Part shown: piece by piece, positions 8,193 to 16,634 of the stretch
How the letters are laid out: each line of letters opens with the position of its first letter
How positions within the stretch are numbered: position 1 is the first letter of the stretch
Assembly: GCF_009749525.1 (NCBI RefSeq)
Contig: NZ_WOAC01000033.1
Coordinates: 1 to 42,324 of the forward strand
Origin: Mesorhizobium xinjiangense
Lineage (GTDB): Bacteria > Pseudomonadota > Alphaproteobacteria > Rhizobiales > Rhizobiaceae
DNA: 42,324 bases
Direction: 5' to 3'
The notes under the pieces: generated by a model
Told to the model about the DNA's origin: nothing
Databases searched by the model: none
What the model saw: only the letters and a program-made list of their open reading frames with translations
Translations under genes and position numbers: made by a program

Positions 8193-8202
8193 TGAGGTAC
8201 GT
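8193..8202. promoter_or_regulatory. Half-copy of the LacI-type palindrome
   Basis: TGAGGTACGT here is identical to one half of the palindrome at 7024-7041. It sits 36 bases upstream of the regulator start codon, where an autoregulatory site would be expected. Confidence 0.4.
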
Positions 8203-8238
8203 CAATCAGGAGCGCCGGCGTTGCGCGTTGCGAGGCTG

Positions 8239-8650
8239 TTAGGCGTGACTTGCCATCATACTGACATGCGCGGCGGCAACCTTCCAGCCGTCGGAAGTCT
8301 TCACACATGTCTGCATCTGGCGGCTGACATGTCCGGGAAAGTCATCCCGGTGAAACAGGGTGGAGGCGATCGCCACGTCCTTGCCGTAGGTCGTGATGAG
8401 GGTACGCGACAGGCTGCGGTCGAAGGGCTGCTGTGCTGCCCGGAAGCGCCTGATCTCCGCGATTCCGTATTGCACCTCGGCCACCCCATAGTGCACGGTC
8501 TTGTCGGAGGACAGGAACATCGCGTCCAGCGCCACCATGAGGGGCAATTTTCATCCAAAAGGGGCTCGCAGCCGTCGATATCAGCAGCGGCTTTTCCAAT
8601 CGGCGGCATGACGGGCCGATGTTGTCCACGCTCGACCACGCCGTGAGCAA
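8239..8650 (-). pseudogene. HpxZ/AtzH-like (DUF3225, NTF2-fold) protein, N-terminus frameshifted
   Basis: Residues from LDAMFLSSDKTVHYGVAE through YGIAEIRRFRA, LSRTLITTYGKDVAI and GWKVAAAHVSMM match the small HpxZ/AtzH-like family (about 125-130 residues), which accompanies amidase genes in purine and s-triazine breakdown. The usual first 30-35 residues are missing from this frame. Similar-looking pieces (RLEKPLL, DIDGCEPLLDE) occur in the other two frames between about 8560 and 8650, so at least two frameshifts seem to separate the start from the body. I see no partner amidase nearby. Confidence 0.6.
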
Positions 8651-8938
8651 CTCTGTTGGGGTGATGACAACAGGCCCCGGCAGGCTTAGATGGCAAAGAG
8701 CAGCTCCAGCCTGGCCAGCAACGCCTGGTCGAAACGGGCCCGTGCGGACGCATCCGCGCCTGCGGCGTCACGCCCCTCGGCCACCGCCAGTTCGCCACGT
8801 CCCGGCACCGAGAAAGTCGTGTCGGGGAGCGCACTGGCGTCTCATTCGTCATTTGCCTTGCGATTGTGCACAGCAGCATTTATTTGCAAATTGCAATTGA
8901 TAAGCAACTATACCAGCAATATTCCTATTTTATAAGGA
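8651..8938. other. Non-coding or decayed stretch
   Basis: On the minus strand a frame ending near 8689 encodes a protein-like tail (LPDTTFSVPGRGELAVAEG, then ARFDQALLARLELLFAI), but it has no start and meets a stop within about 55 residues. It is probably a remnant I cannot identify. From 8870 to 8940 the DNA turns markedly AT-rich (TTGCAAATTGCAATTG, CTATTTTATAAGGA), as a promoter would. Confidence 0.35.
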
Positions 8939-10099
8939 TTGCCGCGGTGCGAGGAGCGGGCCGAAAGGTCCGACATGCCAAGGACCGCCTGCGGCTGGAA
9001 CGACCGGGTCCGCAGAAAACTCTGCCGTTGTGCGTCGCAAGACAGCACCGCAGCAAAACGAGAATGGAGAGGGGAACAGCGCCGCAACCAGGGTCGTCGA
9101 TGGGTGGTCGAAGCGGCAAAGGCGTTGAAGAGCGGCAAAAGCGCCGTCCTCATTCTGGCGGGCAAGGCGCTGCGCGCCGACGCTCTGGCGACGGCAGGAC
9201 GCATTGCGGCCGCCACCGGCGCGGCGCTCTTCTCACAAACATCGGATCGCACCCAGCGCGGCGCCGGCCGCGTCGCGGCGCGTCCGGTTCCCTACAATGT
9301 CGACCTTGCGGTCTCGACGATGAAGGAGTTCGAGGTCGCGATCTGCATCGGAGGCAGGCAGCCCGTCGCCTTCTTCGCCTATCCTGGCAAGCCGAGCACC
9401 ATTCTGGATCCGGCCTGCGATGTGATCGAAATGGCCGGCCACGAGCACGATCTGGCGGCGAGCCTGGCCGGTCTTGCCGACGAACTGGGCATCGCGCCCA
9501 ATGCGCCGTTCGTGCCGAACCGCTTCATGCAGCACGAGATCGCCGATCCGACGGGTGCGCTGAATGCCGAGACGATCGCGCTCGCGGTGGCGCGCCGCCT
9601 GCCCGAAAACGCAATCATCTGCGAAGAATCCATTACGTCGGGCGGCAAACTCGCCGCGCTTGCTCCAGGCCTTCATCCGCACGATCATATTCCGTTGACC
9701 GGCGGTTCGATCGGAGAAGGCATTCCGCTTGCTGTCGGCGCCGGCATCGCCTGTCCCGATCGCAAGATCGTCGCCATGCAAGCCGACGGCAGCGGCATGT
9801 ACACGGTGCAAGGCCTGTGGACGCAGGCGCGCGAGAACCTCGACGTGCTGACTGTTGTCTATTCCAACCGCGCCTATGCAATCCTGCAAGGCGAGATGCG
9901 CAATGTCGGCGTCAATGATTTCGGCGTGAACGCGCGCCGCATGCTCGACCTCGATCGTCCGAACCTCGACTGGTGCAAGATGGCGGCCGGCATGGGCGTG
10001 GAGGCCGGACGCGCCACGACGGTGGAGGAATTTTCGAGACTTCTCGACGCCGGACTGTCGCGCAAGGGCCCGTTCCTGATCGAAGCCGTCATGACCTGA
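8939..10099 (+). pseudogene. Acetolactate synthase-like TPP enzyme missing its N-terminal domain
   Basis: From about nucleotide 9112 the protein matches the middle and C-terminal domains of the acetolactate-synthase-like (IlvX/benzoylformate decarboxylase-related) TPP enzymes. It has VEAAKALKSGKSAVLILAG, FFAYPGKPS, the pyrophosphate-binding loop ADGSGMYTVQGLWTQAREN and SNRAYAIL. These enzymes are normally about 510-550 residues; here only about 330 are recognisable. The N-terminal pyrimidine-binding domain with its catalytic Glu is absent, replaced by about 58 Arg/Cys-rich residues unlike any domain. Without it the active site cannot form, so this is most likely a 5'-deleted gene whose remaining frame is still open. 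Confidence 0.7.
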
Positions 10100-10356
10100 A
10101 AACGGTCCTTTCCCGATCTTCATCCCGCCCTTACCTCAGTTAGTCAGGTTGAGCTCGAGGACAATTGACATGCCTCCCAGACCGTTCTGAGTTGGAATTT
10201 CCAATGATGATCTCGGCGTTCGGGGAGGGAGAATTCCATGAAGATGCGGCGCCGGGGCACCGTAAAGTTATCGATTGATTGGTGCAGCGATAGCTGGCAG
10301 CCCGAGGCATCCTCATGGAATCCTCCTCTTCGCGTATCCCTTCGTGAATTCTCGGC

Positions 10357-10541
10357 CTATCGCGCGAAGCGGAAGCGCATGTTGGTGATCTGACCGCTTC
10401 CCAGACCTCGGTCTTGTCCAGCCTGACCGGCTCCACGCCCTTGTGAGCGAAGAGGCGGATGCCGTCGCCGATGAGGACGGACGCGCCATGGATGAGGACC
10501 TCGTCCACAAGCCCTGATTCAAGCCGACGGGAAGTCGCAGC
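10357..10541 (-). pseudogene. Tail of a dihydrofolate reductase (RibD C-domain)-like protein, frameshifted
   Basis: Reading leftwards from 10541, RRLESGLVDEVLIHGASVLIG and GIRLFAHKGVEPVRLDKTEVWEA match the C-terminal third of the small RibD-C/dihydrofolate-reductase-like family. After WEA the family's usual ending (ITNMRFRFAR, then a stop at 10357-10359) continues in a different frame, so one base has been lost or gained near 10395. The N-terminal two thirds are missing. Such genes often follow ArsR and SRPBCC genes, as here, so this is the stub of a third operon member. Confidence 0.6.
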
Positions 10542-10544
10542 ATG

Positions 10545-11471
10545 TCAGCGGGACTTGACGAAGCGTTCCAGTTTGCCCAGCGTTTGCAGACCCAGTTCCA
10601 CGGCGCCGAAGCCTTTCGCCTCCTGGAACTCGGCAGCCGTGCTGAAGATCATGCCCAGCGTAACCTTCGTCGCCCCGTCGTGATCCTCGAACGAGGCCCA
10701 GGCATCGGCATGTTTCGGCCCATTCTCGCCCCAAAGAAGCGTGTAGCCGATACTTTCCTCGGCCCGGACCTCGCCATAACGATGGTGGTTCGGGAAGACC
10801 GTGCCATCCGGCGCAATCATGTCGAAGACCCATTCGCCGCCCGCGCGCAGGTCGATCCTTTGCGTCCGACAGGAGAACCCGTCCGGTCCCCACCATTGCG
10901 GCAACGTCTCGGGGTTCATCCACGCACCCCAGACCAGGGTTCGCGGCGCCTGTATCACGCGCTCCAGCACCATGGTCCGCTCAGCCGCGCCCGCAAGATT
11001 GTCCAGCCCCGCCCCAAAGCCTTGCCGGTATCCCGCCTCCATATTCTCGGCCAGCGACGAAAGCTGCACCGTCACGGCCAGCCGGCTGCGCTCGTCCGCG
11101 CCTGAGAAATCCGCCGTCACCAGCGCGGCCGATTGCGTCACGCCTTTGGACGAGATCACCTCGTAGTTCACACTGCGCAGCGCCGGCTGCAACTCCAGCC
11201 AGCCAACCTCGCAGCGGATATCTGGCTGGCCCTTGACCTTGCAGAGCGAGACCTCGCGTCCGCCCACCCTGGTGGCGGCCTCCAGAAACTCCACGGTGAC
11301 TGAGGGCGTGGGCGCGGCCCAGACCGCCCGCGCGGCCGGGGCCGTCCAAGCCTGCCACAGCACCGATAACGGCGCGGCCACGTCCCGCTCGAAGGTCAGC
11401 GTCGCAAAACGGTCCTTCCTGTCATCTAGCGCCGTGCGGGCCGTGCTGCTTGAATCCGGGTTCCGTGTCAT
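10545..11471 (-). CDS. SRPBCC/AHSA1 protein with two tandem domains
   Basis: This 308-residue protein, from ATG 11471, overlaps the ArsR stop by ATGA. Two AHSA1-type START-like domains are visible. The first (about residues 20-155) begins FATLTFERDVAAPLSVLWQAWT, and the second (about 165-305) begins MVLERVIQAPRTLVWGAWMNPE with WWGPDGF, GGEWVFDMIAPDG and FEDHDGATKVTL. Most family members have one domain of about 150 residues, so this is a natural tandem fusion. The proteins bind hydrophobic ligands, but the specific role in ArsR-linked pairs is not established. The next gene downstream is a broken dihydrofolate-reductase-like stub. Confidence 0.85.
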   Translation of the reverse strand: MTRNPDSSSTARTALDDRKDRFATLTFERDVAAPLSVLWQAWTAPAARAVWAAPTPSVTVEFLEAATRVGGREVSLCKVKGQPDIRCEVGWLELQPALRSVNYEVISSKGVTQSAALVTADFSGADERSRLAVTVQLSSLAENMEAGYRQGFGAGLDNLAGAAERTMVLERVIQAPRTLVWGAWMNPETLPQWWGPDGFSCRTQRIDLRAGGEWVFDMIAPDGTVFPNHHRYGEVRAEESIGYTLLWGENGPKHADAWASFEDHDGATKVTLGMIFSTAAEFQEAKGFGAVELGLQTLGKLERFVKSR

Positions 11472-11809
11472 TCTTCGCTTTCCTTCATCACATTCATCAC
11501 AAATGCGTCCAACCGATCGAGCCGGGCTTCCCAAATGGCCCGCTGTTCATCGAGCCATGTCCACACCGGGTTCAGAGCCTCGGGCACGATGGCGCAGGTG
11601 CGTATCCGCCCGTCCTTGGATGTGGTGATCAACCCTGCCTCCTCCAGCACGGAAAGGTGCCGCATCACCGTAGGCAACCGCAGTCCCGTGGGCCCAGCCA
11701 GATCCGTCACCCGCGCGGGCGTTTCGGCGAGCCGAGTCAGGATCGACCGACGGGTCGGGTCGGCCAAGGCGTGGAAGAGCAGCGAAAGATCAGCATCATG
11801 CTTAGCCAT
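11468..11809 (-). CDS. ArsR-family winged-helix regulator
   Basis: Counted from ATG 11809 this is a 113-residue protein with the ArsR/SmtB fold: SLLFHALADPTRRSILTRLAE, then LRLPTVMRHLSVLEEAGLI as recognition helix and SKDGRIRTCAIVPEAL as the wing. No metal-binding Cys cluster is present, which fits the subgroup paired with SRPBCC genes rather than metal sensors. The upstream extension to 11848 has no ribosome site. A perfect 16-bp palindrome (11802-11817) overlaps this start codon, which favours tight autorepression and possibly leaderless or short-leader translation. Confidence 0.85.
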   Translation of the reverse strand: MAKHDADLSLLFHALADPTRRSILTRLAETPARVTDLAGPTGLRLPTVMRHLSVLEEAGLITTSKDGRIRTCAIVPEALNPVWTWLDEQRAIWEARLDRLDAFVMNVMKESEE

Positions 11810-11817
11810 ATGGCTAA
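11802..11817. promoter_or_regulatory. Palindrome over the ArsR start codon, probable operator
   Basis: TTAGCCATATGGCTAA is a perfect 16-bp palindrome that contains the ArsR start codon (11807-11809 on the minus strand). A related, imperfect TTAAGTCGCTAAG lies about 40 bases further upstream (near 11857-11869). ArsR proteins typically bind such sites at their own promoter. Confidence 0.55.
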
Positions 11818-11996
11818 CTATCGCTCGATTTGCCGATAGCGCAAGCAAAAACTTCGTTAAGTCGCTAAGTTTTTTGCCGACCCAAACGCGCCGAGCCTAC
11901 GGAGTAGTCGGCTTCTGTTGCTGGGTTCCCTGAGAGCATTGTCTCCGAAGTTCGGCTCTTACACCATCACCGGGACATGCCCACTAATACGTATCA

Positions 11997-12848
11997 TCAC
12001 CGGGCCAAGTCCAAATGCTCTGCTATGTGTTTGTAGCCCTCGCGATAAACCATCTGCGGACTTTCGGCGAAGTCGCGCCACACCTTAGTTGCCGCGGCGA
12101 GGTCGGGCAGGCCGCGGCCGAACGCCTCGATCGTCAGCCAGCCGTCATAGCCGCTCCTGCGGATCGCAGCGAACGTCTCGGCCCACGGAATATTGCCGCG
12201 CCCCGGCACACCGCGATCATTTTCAGAGATGTGAACATGAACGATGTTGCGCAGGTTGCGGGTGAAGGCGCCGACGGGGTCAGTCTCCTCGATGTTGGCA
12301 TGGAAGGTGTCGTACATCGCCCTGATGCTGGGATAGCCCACATCGTCGACGAGCCGCGACAGGTCATCCATCGTATTGACGAGATAGCACTCGAAGCGGT
12401 TGAGCGCCTCCAGCCCGACCGTCACGCCCTTTTCGGCCGAGTAAGCCCCGATCGCCCTTTGCGTCTCGACCGCTCGCTGCCATTCCGCAGCACTCGGCCC
12501 CTCGCCGCTGAATTGACCGAGCGTGGAATGAAGCGGTCCGCTCACCGTGTCCGCGCCAAGCGCCGCCGTGCAGTCGATCACCCATTTCATGTGCTCGATG
12601 CCGGCGCTGCGCTGCGAGGCTTCGGCCGAGATCAGGTTCATCGCCGGATCGCCCATCGCCGCGACCGCCGTCCGCTCCAGTCCAATCTCGTCGAGCAGAC
12701 GGCCGAGGTCGGCATAGTGCTCCGGGCTGCCCTCAAAGATCGGGATCTCGACCCCGTCAAACCCGGTCGCCCGGATGTCGCGCAGCAGCGCCTCATGGTC
12801 ACGCGTCACATGCGTGGTCCACAAGAACATGCACATTCCGATCTTCAT
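11997..12848 (-). CDS. Sugar isomerase/epimerase, D-tagatose/D-psicose 3-epimerase-like TIM barrel
   Basis: This 283-residue AP-endonuclease-2-type TIM barrel is read from ATG 12848, which has GGGAGGG just upstream. Metal-binding and catalytic positions of the ketose 3-epimerase group are visible: Glu in GLEALNRFE (about residue 150), Asp and His in MYDTFHANIEE, HVHISEND-RG, GNIPW and Glu in LTIEAFG near the C-terminus. These bind a divalent metal and move a proton at C3 of a keto-sugar. The substrate is unknown. It lies last in a minus-strand run with a Gfo/Idh dehydrogenase and another isomerase-type barrel. Confidence 0.85.
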   Translation of the reverse strand: MKIGMCMFLWTTHVTRDHEALLRDIRATGFDGVEIPIFEGSPEHYADLGRLLDEIGLERTAVAAMGDPAMNLISAEASQRSAGIEHMKWVIDCTAALGADTVSGPLHSTLGQFSGEGPSAAEWQRAVETQRAIGAYSAEKGVTVGLEALNRFECYLVNTMDDLSRLVDDVGYPSIRAMYDTFHANIEETDPVGAFTRNLRNIVHVHISENDRGVPGRGNIPWAETFAAIRRSGYDGWLTIEAFGRGLPDLAAATKVWRDFAESPQMVYREGYKHIAEHLDLAR

Positions 12849-12879
12849 GCGTCCCTCCCGGCGTCTTGCCGCGTGGCTA

Positions 12880-12993
12880 GAACATGTCCCGCTCAAACGG
12901 AATCGTTTGAGCGAAAGGTACATGCTCCAACATATTGATCTGGCGCGCATATCTTTGCTTCAAACGTTTCCGTTTGAAGCAAACGCGCGCTAG
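12880..12993. repeat. Dispersed palindromic repeat (two hairpins)
   Basis: The intergenic segment holds two near-perfect hairpins. GCTCAAACG/CGTTTGAGC (12891-12912) has a GAAT loop, and TTTGCTTCAAACG/CGTTTGAAGCAAA (12954-12983) has a TTTC loop. The first, with its flank CATGTCCC, recurs at 41995-42026. This is typical of rhizobial intergenic repeats that can form mRNA ends or processing sites. Confidence 0.75.
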
Positions 12994-14192
12994 ATATCGA
13001 GCGACACCCATTTGGCATTGGCCTTCGCCGAGCGCACGCATGCATCGACGAACGCAACGCCCTCGAGGCCGTCCGTGACGGTGGGATAGGTGACGGCCGC
13101 GTCAGGCCTGGCACCCTGCCGGGCGGCACGGATGGCGCGGGCGGCTTCCGAATAGATGTTGGCGAAGCCTTCGAGATAGCCCTCGGGGTGGCCCGCCGGA
13201 ATGCGGCTGACGCGGCTGGCTGCGTCGAGCGCACCGGCGCCGTTCCTGGTGATCAGGCGCTTTTCCTCGCCAAAGGGCGCAAACCAGAGGTGGTTGGGAT
13301 GCTCCTGTTCCCATTCCAACCCGCCCTTGTCGCCATAGATCCTGAGCTTCAGCGCGTTCTCGTTGCCCGGCGCCACCTGGGAGGCCCAGATCATGCCCTT
13401 GGCTGGCCGGGCCCTGCCGTCCTCACTCTCCTGGGCCTTGAAGCGCAGCATGATATGGGCGTTGTCGTCGACGCGGCGGCCCTCGACGAAGGCGTCGAGG
13501 TCGGCCGACAATGTGTCGAGCTCGAGCCCGGAGACGAAGCGGGCGAGATTGTAGGCGTGTGTGCCGATGTCGCCCGTCGCCCCACCCGCACCCGACTGGA
13601 CGGGATCCGTGCGCCAGGACGCCTGCTTCTGGCCGGTCCTTTCCAGATCGGTTGTCAGCCAGTCCTGCGGATATTCGACATGAAGGAGCCGGATCGTGCC
13701 GAGCGTGCCGTTGGCCACCATCTCGCGCGCCTGGCGCACCATCGGATAACCGGTATAGTTGTGGGTCAGCACGAACAGACTGCCGCTTTCCTTCACTAGC
13801 GCGGCGAGTTTCTTCGCGTCGGCCAGCGTGGATGTCAGCGGCTTGTCGCAGATGACGTGGATGCCCGCTTCAAGGAAGGCCTTCGCGGCGGGGAAATGCA
13901 CATGGTTGGGCGTCACGATCGCGACCGCCTCGATCCCGTCGTCACGCCTTGCCTCCGCCTCAGCCATCGCCGCGAAGCTGTCATAGGACCGCTCGGGGTC
14001 GATGCCGAGTTCGCGGGCCGAGGCCTGCGCCCGCTTCGGATCGGAACTCAGCGCACCGGCCACGAGCTGGAATTCGCCGTCGATGCGCGAGGCGATGCGA
14101 TGCACCGCGCCGATGAAGGCGCCCTGCCCGCCTCCCACCATGCCGAGACGGATCGGACTCTCGGCGGCCTCAGATTTCGATGCGCTGACCAT
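12990..14192 (-). CDS. Gfo/Idh/MocA-family oxidoreductase
   Basis: This 400-residue NAD(P)-dependent dehydrogenase begins at ATG 14192, after GGGAGGATAAAC. Residues 10-130 form the Rossmann domain (IRLGMVGGGQGAF, then ICDKPLTST with the family's substrate-contacting Lys-Pro). The C-terminal domain has GGATGDIGTHAYNLARFVSG with the conserved Asp and His of the catalytic site. At about 400 residues it belongs to the longer sugar-type members that oxidise inositols, glucosides or other sugars at a secondary hydroxyl. Neighbouring isomerase-type barrels suggest the keto-sugar is passed on to them. The product's last bases run into the repeat at 12880-12993. Confidence 0.88.
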   Translation of the reverse strand: MVSASKSEAAESPIRLGMVGGGQGAFIGAVHRIASRIDGEFQLVAGALSSDPKRAQASARELGIDPERSYDSFAAMAEAEARRDDGIEAVAIVTPNHVHFPAAKAFLEAGIHVICDKPLTSTLADAKKLAALVKESGSLFVLTHNYTGYPMVRQAREMVANGTLGTIRLLHVEYPQDWLTTDLERTGQKQASWRTDPVQSGAGGATGDIGTHAYNLARFVSGLELDTLSADLDAFVEGRRVDDNAHIMLRFKAQESEDGRARPAKGMIWASQVAPGNENALKLRIYGDKGGLEWEQEHPNHLWFAPFGEEKRLITRNGAGALDAASRVSRIPAGHPEGYLEGFANIYSEAARAIRAARQGARPDAAVTYPTVTDGLEGVAFVDACVRSAKANAKWVSLDI

Positions 14193-14286
14193 GTTTATCC
14201 TCCCGAATTGGCCCGAAGTGGCGAGCGAGACGGCGGGGCAATGTTGCGCGGGCAAGTGTGCGCGCTCGCCACCGCCCCTTCGCGCC

Positions 14287-15348
14287 CTACCCTTCGATCC
14301 CCATCATCTTCCTGAGCGCCGCGCGGTCGGACTTGCCGCCGGCAAAATCGTCGAACGCCTTTTCGGTGACGCGAATGATATGATGGTCGATGAACGGCGC
14401 GCCTTCCGCCGCACCCTGTTCGGCGCTCTTGATCGCGCATTCCCATTCCAGAACCGCCCAGGAGGAGTAGCCGTACTGCGCCAGTTTCGAGAAGATGCCG
14501 GCGAAATCCACCTGCCCGTCGCCAAGGCTCCTGAACCGGCCCGCCCGTTCCATCCAGGAGGCGTAGCCCGAATAGACGCCCTGCCTGCCGGTGGGATTGA
14601 ACTCCGCGTCCTTCACATGAAAGGCGGAGATGCGCTCGTGATAGATATCGATGAAGGCCAGATAGTCGAGCTGCTGCAAGACGAAGTGGGAAGGATCGTA
14701 GTTGATCGTGCACCGCTTGTGGCCGTCGAGCGCGTCAAGGAACAGCTCGAAGGTGGCGCCATCGAATATGTCCTCGCCCGGATGGATCTCGAAGCCCAGA
14801 TCGACCCCGTTCTCCTCGTAGACGTCGAGGATCGGCTTCCAGCGCTTCGCCAACTCGGCGAACGCCTCCTCGATCAGTCCCGCCGGACGCTGCGGCCAGG
14901 GATAGAGATAGGGAAAGGCGAGCGCCCCGGTGAAGCCGACGGCCACGTCCAGGCCCATGTTGCGCGACGCGATGGCGCACTTCTTCGCCTGGTCCACCGC
15001 CCATGCCTGGCGGGCCTTCGGATTGTTGTGCACGCTTTCAGGCGCAAAACCGTCGAACTGCGCGTCGTAGGCCGGATGCACCGCCACAAGCTGCCCCTGC
15101 AGATGGCACGAAAGCTCCGTCACCTCCACGCCCGCCTCGGCACATGTACCCTTCACCTCGTCGCAATAGCCCTTCGACGAAGCCGCCTTCTCCAGATCGA
15201 ACAGACGGCCGTCCCAGGTCGGTATCTGGACACCCTTGTATCCGAGCTCGCTCGCCCACAGCGCAATGCTCTTCAGCGAATTGAAGGGCGCCTCGTCCCC
15301 TGCGAACTGCGCCAGAAATATCCCGGGGCCCTTCATCGACTGCGGCAT
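14287..15348 (-). CDS. Sugar phosphate isomerase/epimerase-family TIM barrel
   Basis: This 353-residue protein starts at ATG 15348, preceded by GGAGGAGG. It is longer than the epimerase at 11997-12848 and belongs to the group that opens with PGIFLAQF and GYKGVQIPTWDGRLFDL. Likely metal ligands are the Glu of GFEIHPGED, Asp-His of NYDPSHFVLQQ, the His of FHVKDAEF and the late Glu of LEWECA. The insertion GRFRSLGDGQVDF is typical of the subgroup that accompanies Gfo/Idh dehydrogenases in sugar and glycoside operons. It is probably co-transcribed with the dehydrogenase 94 bases downstream. Two TGGTNNNACCA sites lie upstream. Confidence 0.85.
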   Translation of the reverse strand: MPQSMKGPGIFLAQFAGDEAPFNSLKSIALWASELGYKGVQIPTWDGRLFDLEKAASSKGYCDEVKGTCAEAGVEVTELSCHLQGQLVAVHPAYDAQFDGFAPESVHNNPKARQAWAVDQAKKCAIASRNMGLDVAVGFTGALAFPYLYPWPQRPAGLIEEAFAELAKRWKPILDVYEENGVDLGFEIHPGEDIFDGATFELFLDALDGHKRCTINYDPSHFVLQQLDYLAFIDIYHERISAFHVKDAEFNPTGRQGVYSGYASWMERAGRFRSLGDGQVDFAGIFSKLAQYGYSSWAVLEWECAIKSAEQGAAEGAPFIDHHIIRVTEKAFDDFAGGKSDRAALRKMMGIEG

Positions 15349-15428
15349 CGCTCTATCCTCCTCCAATCACGCGGCCCGATTCCCGCCTTGGCATATGGTT
15401 CATTGGACCGCATTTCATCAGCGTCATC

Positions 15429-15439
15429 TGGTAATACCA
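15429..15439. promoter_or_regulatory. TGGTNNNACCA operator copy 1
   Basis: TGGTAATACCA, an 11-base symmetric site in the form bound by FadR-type GntR proteins. It lies 80 bases upstream of the leftward isomerase gene. Confidence 0.55.
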
Positions 15440-15605
15440 AACAGGCCCGACGCGTCAAGAGACACCATTGTGCGCTGGTGAGCAAGTCACCGGCTCCGCA
15501 TGGCGGCAAGCATCATTAATACGTGCACTTCAACAGAAATCGGCATCACGACTCGTCCTTGCAGGGTGAACGATAATACGCTAGACGAATTTTACGGCTC
15601 AAAAT

Positions 15606-15616
15606 TGGTCTAACCA
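15606..15616. promoter_or_regulatory. TGGTNNNACCA operator copy 2
   Basis: TGGTCTAACCA with extended symmetry (AAT before, GTT after; 15603-15619). It lies 75 bases upstream of the rightward isomerase gene. Confidence 0.6.
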
Positions 15617-15690
15617 GTTTGGGCTAAACAATGACAAAGCGGCATGGCGACCAAAGCCGGAGACCGCATCGATCACGGGAGGAACTGGAC

Positions 15691-16578
15691 ATGCATCTGT
15701 CGACGCACAACTGGATGCGCGCCGAACCGCTGGAAGTCACCCTGAAGCGGATCAAGCAGTTCGGATACGAATCGATCGAGATTTCAGGAGAACCCGAACA
15801 GTACAAGGTGGCAGAGACCCGCGCCCTGCTGAAGGAGCATGGAATACGCTGCTGGGGCGCCGTGACGTTGATGCTCGGCGAACGCAATCTCGCCGCGAAG
15901 GACCAGGGCCAGCGCGAGCGCTCGGTCCAGTATGTCAAGGACGTGCTCACGATGGTGAGTGAGCTCGACGGCGAGATCATAACCCTTGTGCCGTCAACGG
16001 TCGGCAAGGTCGTGCCGGATGGCACGGAAGAGGAGGAATGGAACTGGGTGGTGGATGCCACACGTGAATGTTTCACCCACGCGAAGAAGGTCGGCGTGCG
16101 CGTGGCGGTCGAACCGCTCAACCGCTTCGAGACCTACCTGTTCAACCGCGGCGAGCAGGCGCTGGCGCTGGCCGACGCGGTGAGCCCCGAATGCGGCGTC
16201 TGCCTCGATGCCTATCATCTTCACATGGAGGAATTCGACGTCGAGGAGGCGATTCGCAAGGCGGGCAAGCGCCTGTTCGACTTCCATGTCGCCGACAACA
16301 ATCGCTTTGCCGCCGGTCTCGGCACGATCGACTGGCCAAGGATTGTCTGCATCCTGGAGGATATCGGTTATGACGGCGCGCTGACCAACGAATTCGTCGC
16401 ACCGGTCGACCGCACGCCCGCCAACCGCTATCCCGACATGGTCGAGCGCAACCCGGTCGACATCTCGCCCGAGCAGCTGAAGTTCATCCAGGACCACGGT
16501 TCGAGCCTGCTCACCGAAAAATTCTACACCGACCAGATGCGCATCACGGCGGAAACGATCCTGCCGCTGATCAAATAG
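15691..16578 (+). CDS. Sugar isomerase/epimerase-family TIM barrel
   Basis: This 295-residue protein is read from ATG 15691, where GGGAGGA lies 8 bases upstream; an extension to 15631 has no ribosome site. It is an AP-endonuclease-2-type TIM barrel with the epimerase metal site: Glu in AVEPLNRFETYL, Asp-His in CLDAYHLHMEE, His in DFHVADNNR, G-TIDW, and Glu in LTNEFVAP. It is paralogous to the product of 11997-12848 but clearly diverged. A 56-base gap separates it from the enolase-superfamily gene, so they form an operon with the GntR gene behind. Confidence 0.85.
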   Translation: MHLSTHNWMRAEPLEVTLKRIKQFGYESIEISGEPEQYKVAETRALLKEHGIRCWGAVTLMLGERNLAAKDQGQRERSVQYVKDVLTMVSELDGEIITLVPSTVGKVVPDGTEEEEWNWVVDATRECFTHAKKVGVRVAVEPLNRFETYLFNRGEQALALADAVSPECGVCLDAYHLHMEEFDVEEAIRKAGKRLFDFHVADNNRFAAGLGTIDWPRIVCILEDIGYDGALTNEFVAPVDRTPANRYPDMVERNPVDISPEQLKFIQDHGSSLLTEKFYTDQMRITAETILPLIK

Positions 16579-16634
16579 AGATCGCAATGCAAGGCCGAGG
16601 CTGCCGCCTCGGCGACGGTGGACTGGGTTCGAAC

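Larger units (their letters stand above)
15349..15690. promoter_or_regulatory. Divergent promoter region of the two isomerase operons
   Basis: This 340-base intergenic region separates a leftward gene (start 15348) from a rightward one (start 15691). No gene is evident. It contains two copies of TGGTNNNACCA, at 15429-15439 and 15606-15616, each nearer to one of the two start codons, so both directions could be controlled by one GntR-type regulator. Confidence 0.6.

Noticed and set aside
10100-10356. A possible remnant gene downstream of the TPP enzyme
   Set aside because: All frames are short and I recognise no family; I see nothing I can support in these 257 bases.
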